DNA of 21,998 nucleotides from assembly GCF_030382115.1 (NCBI RefSeq), contig NZ_JAUDRJ010000003.1, positions 5,437,218 to 5,459,215 on the forward strand, written 5' to 3'. Source of the stretch: Nostoc sp. GT001. GTDB lineage: Bacteria > Cyanobacteriota > Cyanobacteriia > Cyanobacteriales > Nostocaceae. Every line of letters starts with the position of its first letter. Within the stretch, counting starts at the first letter, position 1. Below are positions 7,494 through 15,113 of this stretch, one piece after another. The translations under genes were made by a program, and so were the position numbers. Under the pieces are notes generated by a model. The model was not told the origin of the DNA. It worked only from the letters and a program-made list of their open reading frames with translations, and did not search any database.

Positions 7494-8084
7494 TTACACC
7501 TTTACTTCATCGGCAAAACTACCCCAGCGGAGAAAGTGAAACGGGCCGGCGATAGAACCCCAGAGACGTTCATCGGTGTCTAAATCTCTTCCCCTGTCGA
7601 GGCTGAAAAATTCTTTAGCGTCAATCTCAAATTCGTTATCCAGATAAGTATTTTTGCCGTCACGAACCACTATGCAGGCTTTACCGGGTTCAACTCTGCC
7701 TTTGAAGCTCTTACCTGTCCACTCTACAATCATGTTGCAGCCTGACATTTTTTCCAATTGATCAACAGACAACTCTTTGAGGCGTTCGGGTTCACGAGAT
7801 GCACCGTAAAATTTTTCTTCTTCTTTAACGGTGTAGTGTTCAATAGCAATGTGGTTTTCTGCCGGAATTAACTTCATTACCCGCATCCGGTAGGGTTGAT
7901 TGAGCATAAAATCATAAGCTTGTTCGAGAAACAAACTTACCCCTGAGAACAACTCTAAGGGAAGGGGACGGATACACACGCGGATATGGGCATAAAAAGG
8001 CGGATTTTCAAAAGCTTGTTCTTGATTGCTAAAGTCAGCTGCCATCCAGCGGGCTAAGGTGGCGATATCAGTAGAATGAGTCAT
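7494..8084 (-). CDS. cpcT: Phycobiliprotein lyase CpcT (CpeT/CpcT family), 196 aa
   Basis: The start at ATG 8084 gives MTHSTDIATLARWMAADFSN, the usual N-terminus of CpcT; the frame extends further upstream but those extra residues are not family-like. The family forms a lipocalin-like barrel that attaches phycocyanobilin to the Cys-153/155 site of the phycocyanin (and phycoerythrocyanin) beta subunit in phycobilisome assembly. Visible blocks are PFYAHIRVCIRPLPLELF, LFLEQAYDFMLNQPYRMRV, EEEKFYGA, GCNMIVEWTG, PGKACIVVRDGK and the C-terminal WGSIAGPFHFLRW. Length fits the family (about 195-200 aa). It stands alone, divergent from the secreted TPR gene, and the tRNA-Cys lies downstream. Confidence 0.93.
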   Translation of the reverse strand: MTHSTDIATLARWMAADFSNQEQAFENPPFYAHIRVCIRPLPLELFSGVSLFLEQAYDFMLNQPYRMRVMKLIPAENHIAIEHYTVKEEEKFYGASREPERLKELSVDQLEKMSGCNMIVEWTGKSFKGRVEPGKACIVVRDGKNTYLDNEFEIDAKEFFSLDRGRDLDTDERLWGSIAGPFHFLRWGSFADEVKV

Positions 8085-8443
8085 TACAAAACTATCAACT
8101 AGTTGTTTAAATATTATCGTAGGATTATTTTGACACTCCCCTGACTCAAAAATCATGGTTGCGATCGCAATTTTTAAATTATATCTACGATAGCTGCTCT
8201 GACTGGAGAAAATTTGGCTGCTTCAGTACAAGTTAAACTGTTTACATCTTGTACTTAATAACTAGAACTCGTTAAGCATTTATTTTTACAAATTCCGCAC
8301 ACTGCCTTTCATCTGTACGCTGAAGCCACATAGCTCTTAGGTGGGCTTTTCTTGTAAACCTGGAGAATAGTTAGTCAATAATAGGGCATGGGGATAATTG
8401 CTAATTATCTCATGCAAATCACTCAAGGCAAAGTAAAGTACCC
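8085..8443. other. Divergent intergenic region between cpcT and the TPR gene
   Basis: This 359-bp stretch must hold promoters for both flanking genes. A HIP1 octamer lies at about 8161-8168. A perfect 8-bp inverted repeat AGTACAAG...CTTGTACT spans 8225-8255 with a 15-base loop and could be a regulator site or a hairpin. I see no small ORF or RNA gene here. Confidence 0.5.
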
Positions 8444-9673
8444 ATGCTCAGGCACTTAATTGCGATCGCTACTGCCACTATACTCTTTAGCAATTCCTTA
8501 ACACTGGCAGAGAGTAAACCGCCGAAACCACCTGATAAATTTCCTCCCACCCCCCTAGAGATTACCACACCCGATCCACTGTCACCACGATCGCTCAAGG
8601 ATAAACAACCGTTAACTCCCCAAGAACGGCAAAAGTTAGAACCAGCGTTAGATGCCTTAAATCAAGAAGCGGCGGCGAAACTGCAAGCAGATGAACAGGT
8701 GGCGGCATTTGAAATTTGGAACCGAGAATTACGTTTGCGGCGCTTTTTAGGTTCATTAGCAGAAGTGCAAGCATTATCACGAGTTGGCGCGATCGCCTGG
8801 AAGCTAAACGACGGACAAGAAGTACAATATATTACGGAACGATTGCAAGCAATTCAAAAACAGGCGCAATCTCAGAAAAAAGCTGCCCCAATCGATCTAG
8901 AATTGTGGCGATCGCTAGGTGAAGCTTACAAAAATGTGCGATCGTCTAAATTAGCTATAGAAGCTTATGACCAAGTTTTGCTAGTAGTGCGACAACAACA
9001 AGACCAAACAGCGGTATTAGAAACCCTCAAAACACTTGGAGAACTGCATTTGAGTTGGTTTGATTATCGCAAAGCTGCGCCAATCTACGAGGAATTGTTG
9101 AGTTTAACGGCTTCTCTTGGTGATCGTGTAAACGAGGTAACATATCTGCGACAGCTGGCTTATATTTACGAGCAGACAAACCAACCGCAGCAGTCATTGA
9201 ATGTACTTAACAAATTAGCAGAAATTTATGTCAATGAAAATAATCTTACGGAAATATCAGAATTAAAGCTAGCGATCGCTTCAGATTACGAATCTCTAGC
9301 TAAGAAAGATCCTAATTTACTGCTAGAAGCTTTTAACAATTATCAACAAGCTTATACCACTGCTTGGCAATTAAAGGAGTATGTTCGGGCTGGTGATGCT
9401 TTGCAAAAGTTAATTGCGTTGTATCGTTCGCAAGGACAAACAGAGGAGGCTTTGCAGGCTAGCGAAATTCTAGTGCAGATACAGGCGCAAGCCGCTAATT
9501 TTTACGGAATGATGCAAGCTTATGACCAAATTGGGCAATTGCATCTAGAACGCAAAGAATTTCCTCAAGCATTAACAGCTTTTCAACAAGGGTTAAAACT
9601 GGCGCAACAACTCAAACATGAAGAAGCATACTTTACTGGGCAAATTGCAAAACTGTCGAAAGCAAATTTTTAA
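8444..9673 (+). CDS. Secreted tetratricopeptide repeat protein, 409 aa
   Basis: The N-terminus MLRHLIAIATATILFSNSLT followed by LAESKPP reads as a signal peptide. A Pro-rich linker follows (about residues 25-55), so the mature protein should be periplasmic or thylakoid-lumenal. From about residue 70 to the end the sequence is helical with repeated TPR-type patterns, for example LWRSLGEAYKNVRSSKLAIE, LKTLGELHLSWFDYRKAAPI, LRQLAYIYEQTNQPQQSL, AYDQIGQLHLERKEFPQAL and ALTAFQQGLKLAQQLKHEEA. TPR proteins of this kind mediate protein-protein contacts; the partner is unknown. Its neighbour cpcT is divergent, so a phycobilisome link is possible but not supported by sequence. Confidence 0.88.
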   Translation: MLRHLIAIATATILFSNSLTLAESKPPKPPDKFPPTPLEITTPDPLSPRSLKDKQPLTPQERQKLEPALDALNQEAAAKLQADEQVAAFEIWNRELRLRRFLGSLAEVQALSRVGAIAWKLNDGQEVQYITERLQAIQKQAQSQKKAAPIDLELWRSLGEAYKNVRSSKLAIEAYDQVLLVVRQQQDQTAVLETLKTLGELHLSWFDYRKAAPIYEELLSLTASLGDRVNEVTYLRQLAYIYEQTNQPQQSLNVLNKLAEIYVNENNLTEISELKLAIASDYESLAKKDPNLLLEAFNNYQQAYTTAWQLKEYVRAGDALQKLIALYRSQGQTEEALQASEILVQIQAQAANFYGMMQAYDQIGQLHLERKEFPQALTAFQQGLKLAQQLKHEEAYFTGQIAKLSKANF

Positions 9674-9681
9674 CAAACAGA

Positions 9682-9735
9682 ATTTAGGAGTCAGGAGCGG
9701 AGCCGGAGACGCTCCGCCTCCGGTCAGAATTCAGT
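9682..9735. repeat. Short interlocked palindromic repeat, Nostoc type
   Basis: Just downstream of the TPR gene, GGAGCG (9694-9699) pairs with CGCTCC (9710-9715) and CCGGAG (9703-9708) pairs with CTCCGG (9718-9723). The element is flanked by AGGAGTCAGGAG and GTCAGAATTCAG, which recur near 21820-21850. Dispersed elements of this style are common in Nostocales; it may also act as a transcript end. Confidence 0.55.
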
Positions 9736-9814
9736 TGAGTCTTTCTTTAACTGAAATTTCTGCGATCGCTTAATATAAAAATACCCGTCACGCCTCCCCA
9801 CAAGGTGAAAAGCT

Positions 9815-10588
9815 ATGTCAGAAACTACCCTAGCTGCACCAGATATTCAACTCCCACCCACCCAAGCAGAATTACCAGACGATGACGGTATCCCGATGGA
9901 AAGCGCACGCCATAAAGCCCAGATGGACTTGCTGATAGATGCTCTGATACCTTGGTTGCAAGAACGAGAGGATGGGTTTATCGGCGGTAATATGTTTGTT
10001 TACTACAGTCTGGCCCAGGTGCGAAACAAAGACTTTAAAGGGCCAGACTTTTTTGCTGTGTTGGGAGTCCCAAAAGGAGAACGTCGCAGTTGGGTGGTTT
10101 GGGAAGAGGGGAAAGCACCAGATGTAGTTATTGAGTTACTTTCTGACAGCACAGCCCAAGCAGACAAAAATGAGAAAAAGCTAATTTATCAAAATCAAAT
10201 GCGTGTCCCAGAATATTTCTGGTATGACCCTTTTAACCCTAATGATTGGGCTGGTTTCTCTAATGAAAAAGGAGCTTATCAACCTATTGCAGTAAATGCT
10301 CAAAATCAATTGGTGAGTCAATCTTTAGGGTTAGCATTGCAGTTGTGGCAGGGAAGTTATAAAGGTATTGATGCTACTTGGTTACGCTGGGCAAATTTGG
10401 CAGGGGAGTTGCTGCCAACCCCTGAAGAAAAGGAACGTCAAAGGGCAGAACAAGAAAGCCAAAGGGCAGACAAGGCAGAATTGCAGTTATTACAAACTGC
10501 ACGCAACTTACTTGAATCTGGGATGACAGTAGAACAGGTAGCTAGGTTAACAGGTTTGAATGTATCTGCTGAAGGGGCTACGAAATAG
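9815..10588 (+). CDS. Uma2 family (DUF820) PD-(D/E)XK nuclease-like protein, 257 aa
   Basis: The core fits the Uma2/DUF820 restriction-endonuclease-like fold, which is greatly expanded in cyanobacteria: GPDFFAVLG with Asp78, PDVVIELLSDS with Glu107, the downstream Lys-rich helix KNEKKLIYQNQ, and VPEYFWYDPF. The C-terminus (about 205-257) is a charged coiled coil (EEKERQRAEQESQRADKAE) ending in a short helix-turn-helix-like VEQVARLTGLNVS segment, common in this family. AAGGTG 7 bases before ATG 9815 supports the start. Biological role and DNA target are unknown for most members. Confidence 0.9.
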   Translation: MSETTLAAPDIQLPPTQAELPDDDGIPMESARHKAQMDLLIDALIPWLQEREDGFIGGNMFVYYSLAQVRNKDFKGPDFFAVLGVPKGERRSWVVWEEGKAPDVVIELLSDSTAQADKNEKKLIYQNQMRVPEYFWYDPFNPNDWAGFSNEKGAYQPIAVNAQNQLVSQSLGLALQLWQGSYKGIDATWLRWANLAGELLPTPEEKERQRAEQESQRADKAELQLLQTARNLLESGMTVEQVARLTGLNVSAEGATK

Positions 10589-10891
10589 GCTAAAAAGCTT
10601 TGTATTCAGTGGACTTGGGCTATGAGACTCGGAATTCATTCCGAGGCGGGATAAAAACACAGTGCGAGATTCATGAATAAAGAAAGATATAGACTTGTGT
10701 GTACACCGTAGGCTCTTCGGGAGGGGAGACAAAGCGTAGCTTTGGCGGGGTGGGGTTCTTTCTTATTTTTGATTTATGCAAGAAGTCTATTGCACATTGT
10801 GTATTAATGCACAACCACTGAATATAGATATTTTGACATACCCTTTCAGGGATAATTCTTGTTATACAGCAGCCTACAGGGAGAACTAAAT
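10589..10891. other. Intergenic region with a hairpin and a dispersed G-rich repeat
   Basis: A perfect hairpin CTCGGAAT/ATTCCGAG lies at 10628-10645, after the Uma2 stop. At 10720-10760 is a 41-bp G-rich repeat (starting GGAGGGGAGACAAAG) that recurs with two mismatches at 18900-18940. AGGGAGA at 10878-10884 is the probable ribosome binding site of the next gene. Confidence 0.6.
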
Positions 10892-13417
10892 ATGACATCT
10901 CCAGAAACGGTTATATGGCTACAAGAACGCACGAGTTTAGGAATTCTTTCACCTGAAGTATTAAATGCGATCGCTCAAGTAATTGAAGAACAAGTAGTGA
11001 GTGCCGAAACTGACTTAGTTAGTGAAGGCAATTCTCCAGAAGCCCTTTATATTCTTGTACAAGGTCAACTCGAAAGCAATAGCACCAATCAAAGCAACCC
11101 AGCTTTAGCCTGTGGATTTCTCCCCGGTGCAGTGATTGAACTCAAAGAATTGCTGTTGGATGAATTAACTCCATTCACAATTACTACAGTAACCGAATGT
11201 CACTTGTGGGTTGTACCTGCTGTTAAATTTCGGGAATTAGTCACTCAATACCCTGAAATTGCTCAGGCTTTTTCGCGTCAATTGGCTCAAGAATTAGCTC
11301 AGGTAACATCTGCACTTGGCTATGAACAAGAACGTTCTATTGCCTTGCGCCCATATTTAGTTACCAAAGCACAACGGGGAATTGTTGGTACAAGTCGCTA
11401 TGCTGTGCGGCTGCGGGAGCAAATTCGTTTATCGGCTGCCGATCGCAAATCAGTAGATATTTTCGGAGAACCAGGGTTAGAAAAAGACAATATAGCAGCC
11501 TTGATCCACTTTGGTTCTCCCAAACGGCGAGAACCAATTATTAAAGTAAATTGTGGTATTCTCCAAACTAGCGGTGCAGATTTATTTGGTCGCGCTGGCG
11601 GCAAACCAGGATTGTTGGAATGGTTGGGAGAAGGTACTCTAGTTCTCAACAATATTCAAGAATTGCCCGAAGAATTATTACCTGCCGTGACGGAGTTGCT
11701 CAAAACTGGTACGTATACCCCCGTCAGTCGTTCTGGAGATTCAGTAGCCGAAGCTCGTCCCAGTAAAGCCAGAATTCTGATTGTTTCAGAAAAAACTCAG
11801 CCAACAATTGAACGTTCTGTTGGTCACATTATTAAAGTACCACCGCTACGGGTGCGGAAAGCTGATATTCAGACACAGGTTGAATATTATACTAGTCTCT
11901 ACATTCGCTCTAGAGGCGTTCCGAAACCGCACATTACCCCAGAAGCTCTGCGTCGCCTTCAGTCTTATGATTTTCCTGGCAACCTCAAAGAATTGAAAAA
12001 TCTGGTAGAAAGAGCGATTGTCCAAGCTGAGGGTGCAAATGAATTAACAGAAGAAATTTTCTGGCTGGCTGAAACTAAGAAAAAACGATTTCGGGTAAAT
12101 CTGTTAAATGCCTATCCTTCCTTAAGGCGGTTTTTACGTAGTGACTGGTGGCCCGATCGCATTAATTATGGTTTTACTGCAACAGCTTTTGCGATTATTG
12201 TTGCAGTGTTATTTATTGGGCCGCAAACCCGCGATCGCAATTTCGTCTTAAATCTATTTTGGGCTTGGTGGTGGCCTTTCTTCTTATTTCTCTTTCCCTT
12301 TTTGGGACGTATCTGGTGTTCTGTTTGTCCCTTCATGATTTACGGGGAAATTACCCAAAAGTTATCTTTATGGCTGTGGCCTCGCAAACTCAAGCGCTGG
12401 CCGAGAGAACAAGGCGAGAAATGGGGCGGATGGTTTATGTTTGGGTTATTTACCCTAATTTTCTTATGGGAAGAACTCTGGCATTTAGAAAATACTGCCT
12501 ACCTTAGTGCTTGTTTGCTGCTGTTAATTACTGCTGGGGCGATGATTTTCTCGGCCCTTTTTGAGCGGCGGTTTTGGTGTCGCTATCTCTGCCCTATCGG
12601 CGGGATGAATGGTTTATTTGCCAAACTCTCAATGACGGAACTCCGGGCACAGCAGGGGATATGTTCTGCTAGTTGCACCACATATCAGTGTTATAAAGGT
12701 GGGCCGCAAAAGGGCGAAGGGCTGGAAACCAATGGATGTCCTTTATACTCACACCCAGCGCAGTTAGAAGATAACCGAGATTGCGTACTGTGCATGACTT
12801 GCCTCAAAGCTTGTCCCCATCGTTCCGTTGAGTTCAACTTGCGTCCCCCTGGTATTGAACTGTGGACAACTCATGTACCCCGCACTTATGAAGTAGCATT
12901 ATTGTTTTTGCTGTTGGGTGGTATCTATCTCCATCGCTTGCCAGAGTTGCAATCTTGGTTGGGGCTACAACTAGATTTAACTGATTTTTGGCAGCACTTG
13001 GGATTATCGCTGCTAGTGTTAATTATTCCAGCAGCTCTTACCTTTGGGGCTTATGGCTTGATCCAAGTGTTCAATTTTAACCGGAAGTCAAAATCATTTG
13101 TAGAACTTGCCTATGGCTATTTACCATTGGTTTTGGGGGGAAATTTGGCTCACTATCTACGTTTAGGTTTAGGTGAAGGTGGGCGGATTTTACCTGTTAC
13201 CTTCGCTACTCTTGGTTTGAGTGGTGAACAATTACCAATATTAGTTGCTCACCCTGCTGTGATTGACTTTTTGCAAGGTACAACGATAATTTTATCCGTA
13301 TTGCTGACTATGTTATTAACGCAAAAGATTGCAAAACAACCATTGCGATCGCTCCTTGGGCAACACCTAGCTGCGATCGCTTTGGGAGTTAGTATGTGGG
13401 CGATTATCGTCTTTTGA
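10892..13417 (+). CDS. cNMP-binding / degenerate NtrC-type AAA+ / membrane polyferredoxin fusion, 841 aa
   Basis: ATG 10892 is preferred over an in-frame ATG at 10859 because AGGGAGA lies 7 bases before it. Residues about 1-150 form a CRP-like cyclic-nucleotide-binding domain (SEGNSPEALYILVQGQLES). Residues about 160-400 follow the sigma54-activator AAA+ layout (LFGRAGGKPG, VPPLRVRKADIQ, PGNLKELKNLVERAI), but Walker A is GEPGLEKD, the GAFTGA loop is missing and Walker B reads LVLNNIQEL, so ATPase and sigma54 contact are probably lost. From about 430 on is a multi-pass membrane part like NapH/NosR/YccM, with WCSVCPF, FWCRYLCPIGG, CSASCTTYQC and a 4Fe-4S motif C631-x2-C634-x2-C637-x3-C641-P, then further membrane segments. 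It is likely a membrane electron-transfer or redox-sensing protein; the substrate is unknown. Confidence 0.85.
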   Translation: MTSPETVIWLQERTSLGILSPEVLNAIAQVIEEQVVSAETDLVSEGNSPEALYILVQGQLESNSTNQSNPALACGFLPGAVIELKELLLDELTPFTITTVTECHLWVVPAVKFRELVTQYPEIAQAFSRQLAQELAQVTSALGYEQERSIALRPYLVTKAQRGIVGTSRYAVRLREQIRLSAADRKSVDIFGEPGLEKDNIAALIHFGSPKRREPIIKVNCGILQTSGADLFGRAGGKPGLLEWLGEGTLVLNNIQELPEELLPAVTELLKTGTYTPVSRSGDSVAEARPSKARILIVSEKTQPTIERSVGHIIKVPPLRVRKADIQTQVEYYTSLYIRSRGVPKPHITPEALRRLQSYDFPGNLKELKNLVERAIVQAEGANELTEEIFWLAETKKKRFRVNLLNAYPSLRRFLRSDWWPDRINYGFTATAFAIIVAVLFIGPQTRDRNFVLNLFWAWWWPFFLFLFPFLGRIWCSVCPFMIYGEITQKLSLWLWPRKLKRWPREQGEKWGGWFMFGLFTLIFLWEELWHLENTAYLSACLLLLITAGAMIFSALFERRFWCRYLCPIGGMNGLFAKLSMTELRAQQGICSASCTTYQCYKGGPQKGEGLETNGCPLYSHPAQLEDNRDCVLCMTCLKACPHRSVEFNLRPPGIELWTTHVPRTYEVALLFLLLGGIYLHRLPELQSWLGLQLDLTDFWQHLGLSLLVLIIPAALTFGAYGLIQVFNFNRKSKSFVELAYGYLPLVLGGNLAHYLRLGLGEGGRILPVTFATLGLSGEQLPILVAHPAVIDFLQGTTIILSVLLTMLLTQKIAKQPLRSLLGQHLAAIALGVSMWAIIVF

Positions 13418-13432
13418 GCTTTACATCTTCTA

Positions 13433-13455
13433 CCAGGCGGTTTCTAATCGCCTGG
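13433..13455 (+). terminator. Stem-loop after the polyferredoxin fusion gene (possible terminator)
   Basis: CCAGGCG (13433-13439) and CGCCTGG (13449-13455) form a 7-bp GC-rich stem with a 9-base loop 16 bases past the stop codon. There is no T run after it, so it may be only a transcript-stabilising hairpin. Confidence 0.4.
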
Positions 13456-13558
13456 ACTAGGTGCAAAATGTGATTTAAGAACATTCTTCCCTACGAACGT
13501 GATAGAAAATACTTATATGATTTATGATTTTTGACTCATAGTGTAAGGATTACAGATA

Positions 13559-13897
13559 ATGCACGTTCTAAAAAGATCCATCAAACCTGCAACTTATATA
13601 TCATTCCTCCACATTTACCAAACGACTTGGGGGACTGCTGGTGATATTTGTTTAATCCGTGAATCTGTAGCTAATGATAGTACCGCGAAGTTTATCGGGC
13701 ACAAAATCGAACTAGCAATTCCCAGAGGGTTGGAGCGCGATCGCATCGCCAACTGTCCGATAATTAAAGTTGCAGGTAATGTCGGCGACGGACATCCCAA
13801 AGAGCATCCGTTGGAATGGGAGGCTTATGAGGGTGTAAAAGAAGAAATAGCTTTAGCGGCTCTCAAACCTTGGGGCTTCAAGTTAATTGAACTCTAA
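13559..13897 (+). CDS. Hypothetical protein, 112 aa
   Basis: The ORF starts at ATG 13559, with TAAGGA about 12 bases upstream. I do not recognise the family. The sequence mixes a basic, hydrophobic N-terminus (MHVLKRSIKPATYISFLHIY) with a C-terminal half rich in acidic and aromatic residues, including GDGHPKEHPLEWEAYEGVKE and KPWGFKLIEL. No signal peptide or membrane segment is evident. Its last 15 bp overlap the convergent Rpn-like gene. It could be a remnant or a spurious ORF, since the frame contains a HIP1 octamer and shows no recognised domain; existence is moderately supported by the ribosome binding site. Confidence 0.45.
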   Translation: MHVLKRSIKPATYISFLHIYQTTWGTAGDICLIRESVANDSTAKFIGHKIELAIPRGLERDRIANCPIIKVAGNVGDGHPKEHPLEWEAYEGVKEEIALAALKPWGFKLIEL

Positions 13898-14752
13898 TGT
13901 GGCAAACCAGGCTTCTAAATCCGCTTGAGCCTGAAAATCCAACAATGCTTCACCAAGATTTTCTAATTGCTCTAAAGAGAGAGTTTCAATCCGGTCTAGC
14001 ACCTCTTGGGGTAATTCTCCCACCCGTCGAGTAAGTTGACGGAGAATGAGCAATTGCCCTTCTGCTTTTCGTCCTTCTTCCCGTCCTTCTTCCCGTCCGC
14101 GTTGTTCCCCGCGTTGTTCGCCTTCAGCGAGAATTTCTTGATAAATCACTGACTCGCGCATCATACCCTCCCGAAATAATTGTCGAATCAAGTCTTGATT
14201 GTATTTTAACCCCGCTAAGATTTGGGTATACGCGGAAATTTCTGGTTGTTGTCTTGGCTCAAGTTGATTAACTTTGACCACAACTTGTTGCAACAAAGCT
14301 TGAGGTTGCGTGGTTGCTGTTAGTGGTGCTAAGGGTAACAAAGCTGGCTCGTTGAGGAATAGTTCAGGATTTTCTTCCCATAAGCGAATCACGCGATATT
14401 CATGACGGGTAGTTTCGACACAGAAGACAGTTTCAATTACTGTTCCTGGTGCAGGGGGAAGCAATAATACGACAACTTGCGTTATTGGTAGACGATATAA
14501 ACGATACAAGCGTACCCAATAATCTAGCATCCGCAAGGGTAGGGGTGGCGTAGATTCTAGTTTGGTTTGAAATTCCAGATGGAGAATGCGTCCTTGTAAT
14601 TGTAAAAATGTGACATAATCAGCGCGAATTGGTTCAATGCTCAATTCGGTTTTGAGGACTTTGACGGAAGTTTGCGGTGTTCCTAATACCCAACTGGCAA
14701 AGGTAGCAGGATGTTTTTCGGACAGTAGTTTGCAGAGGTTATCAAAAGACAT
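13883..14752 (-). CDS. Rpn family (DUF4351-type) PD-(D/E)XK nuclease-like protein, 289 aa
   Basis: The N-terminal domain fits the Rpn / YhgA-like transposase-nuclease fold: RADYVTFLQL (Asp45) followed by GRILHLEFQTK (Glu60-x-Gln62-x-Lys64) and an MLDYWVRLYRLYRLP helix. Family members cut DNA and promote RecA-independent recombination in E. coli, and many are mobile-element associated. Residues about 205-232 are a highly charged Glu/Gly/Arg stretch (EGEQRGEQRGREEGREEGR). The C-terminus (LILRQLTRRVGELPQEVLDR ... LEQLENLGEALLDF) is the DUF4351 helical tail seen in cyanobacterial members. ATG 14752 is the first start in the frame. Convergent with the small ORF at 13559, overlapping by 15 bp. Confidence 0.9.
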   Translation of the reverse strand: MSFDNLCKLLSEKHPATFASWVLGTPQTSVKVLKTELSIEPIRADYVTFLQLQGRILHLEFQTKLESTPPLPLRMLDYWVRLYRLYRLPITQVVVLLLPPAPGTVIETVFCVETTRHEYRVIRLWEENPELFLNEPALLPLAPLTATTQPQALLQQVVVKVNQLEPRQQPEISAYTQILAGLKYNQDLIRQLFREGMMRESVIYQEILAEGEQRGEQRGREEGREEGRKAEGQLLILRQLTRRVGELPQEVLDRIETLSLEQLENLGEALLDFQAQADLEAWFATLEFN

Positions 14753-15113
14753 TAACGATCGCTAACAATTGAACGAGGTATTGTTATTATCTCGTACAGT
14801 GGTTTGAGTAGGCGATGTCTACGATGGTCACTGAGCGTCTTGCCTTGAGCGAAGTCGAAAGGAGCAGAAGTGCGGGCTACGCCTACGCACCATCGCTCAA
14901 GCAAGCTCATTATTATACTCTGGGCGTATCTTTTTAAATTCCTGTAATAATTACATTAATATTCCATTTCTAGCTAGGTTGAGTTATCAGACGGTAAAAA
15001 GATAACTGTAGCGGTTCCTGATTTACTAGTAAAAAACCTAACTCCCCTCTCTTTCCTTACTAAAGAAAGGGCAGAAACAGCCTTTATTACTAAAGAAATT
15101 ACGAATTATACAA
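14753..15113. other. Intergenic region with degenerate dispersed repeats
   Basis: At about 14812-14905 there is a patchwork of sequences typical of Nostoc dispersed repeats: GGCGATGTCTACGATGG, TTGAGCGAAGTCGAAAGG and GGGCTACGCCTACGC, with the ends GCGATG and CATCGC inverted. The remaining 200 bp are AT-rich, contain CTAAAGAAAG-type short direct repeats (about 15060-15100) and probably the promoter of the HEAT-NACHT gene. No gene seen. Confidence 0.55.

Noticed and set aside
8225..8255. NtcA-type site (GTA-N8-TAC) in the cpcT upstream region
   Set aside because: The spacing does not give GTA and TAC eight bases apart; only a plain inverted repeat is present.
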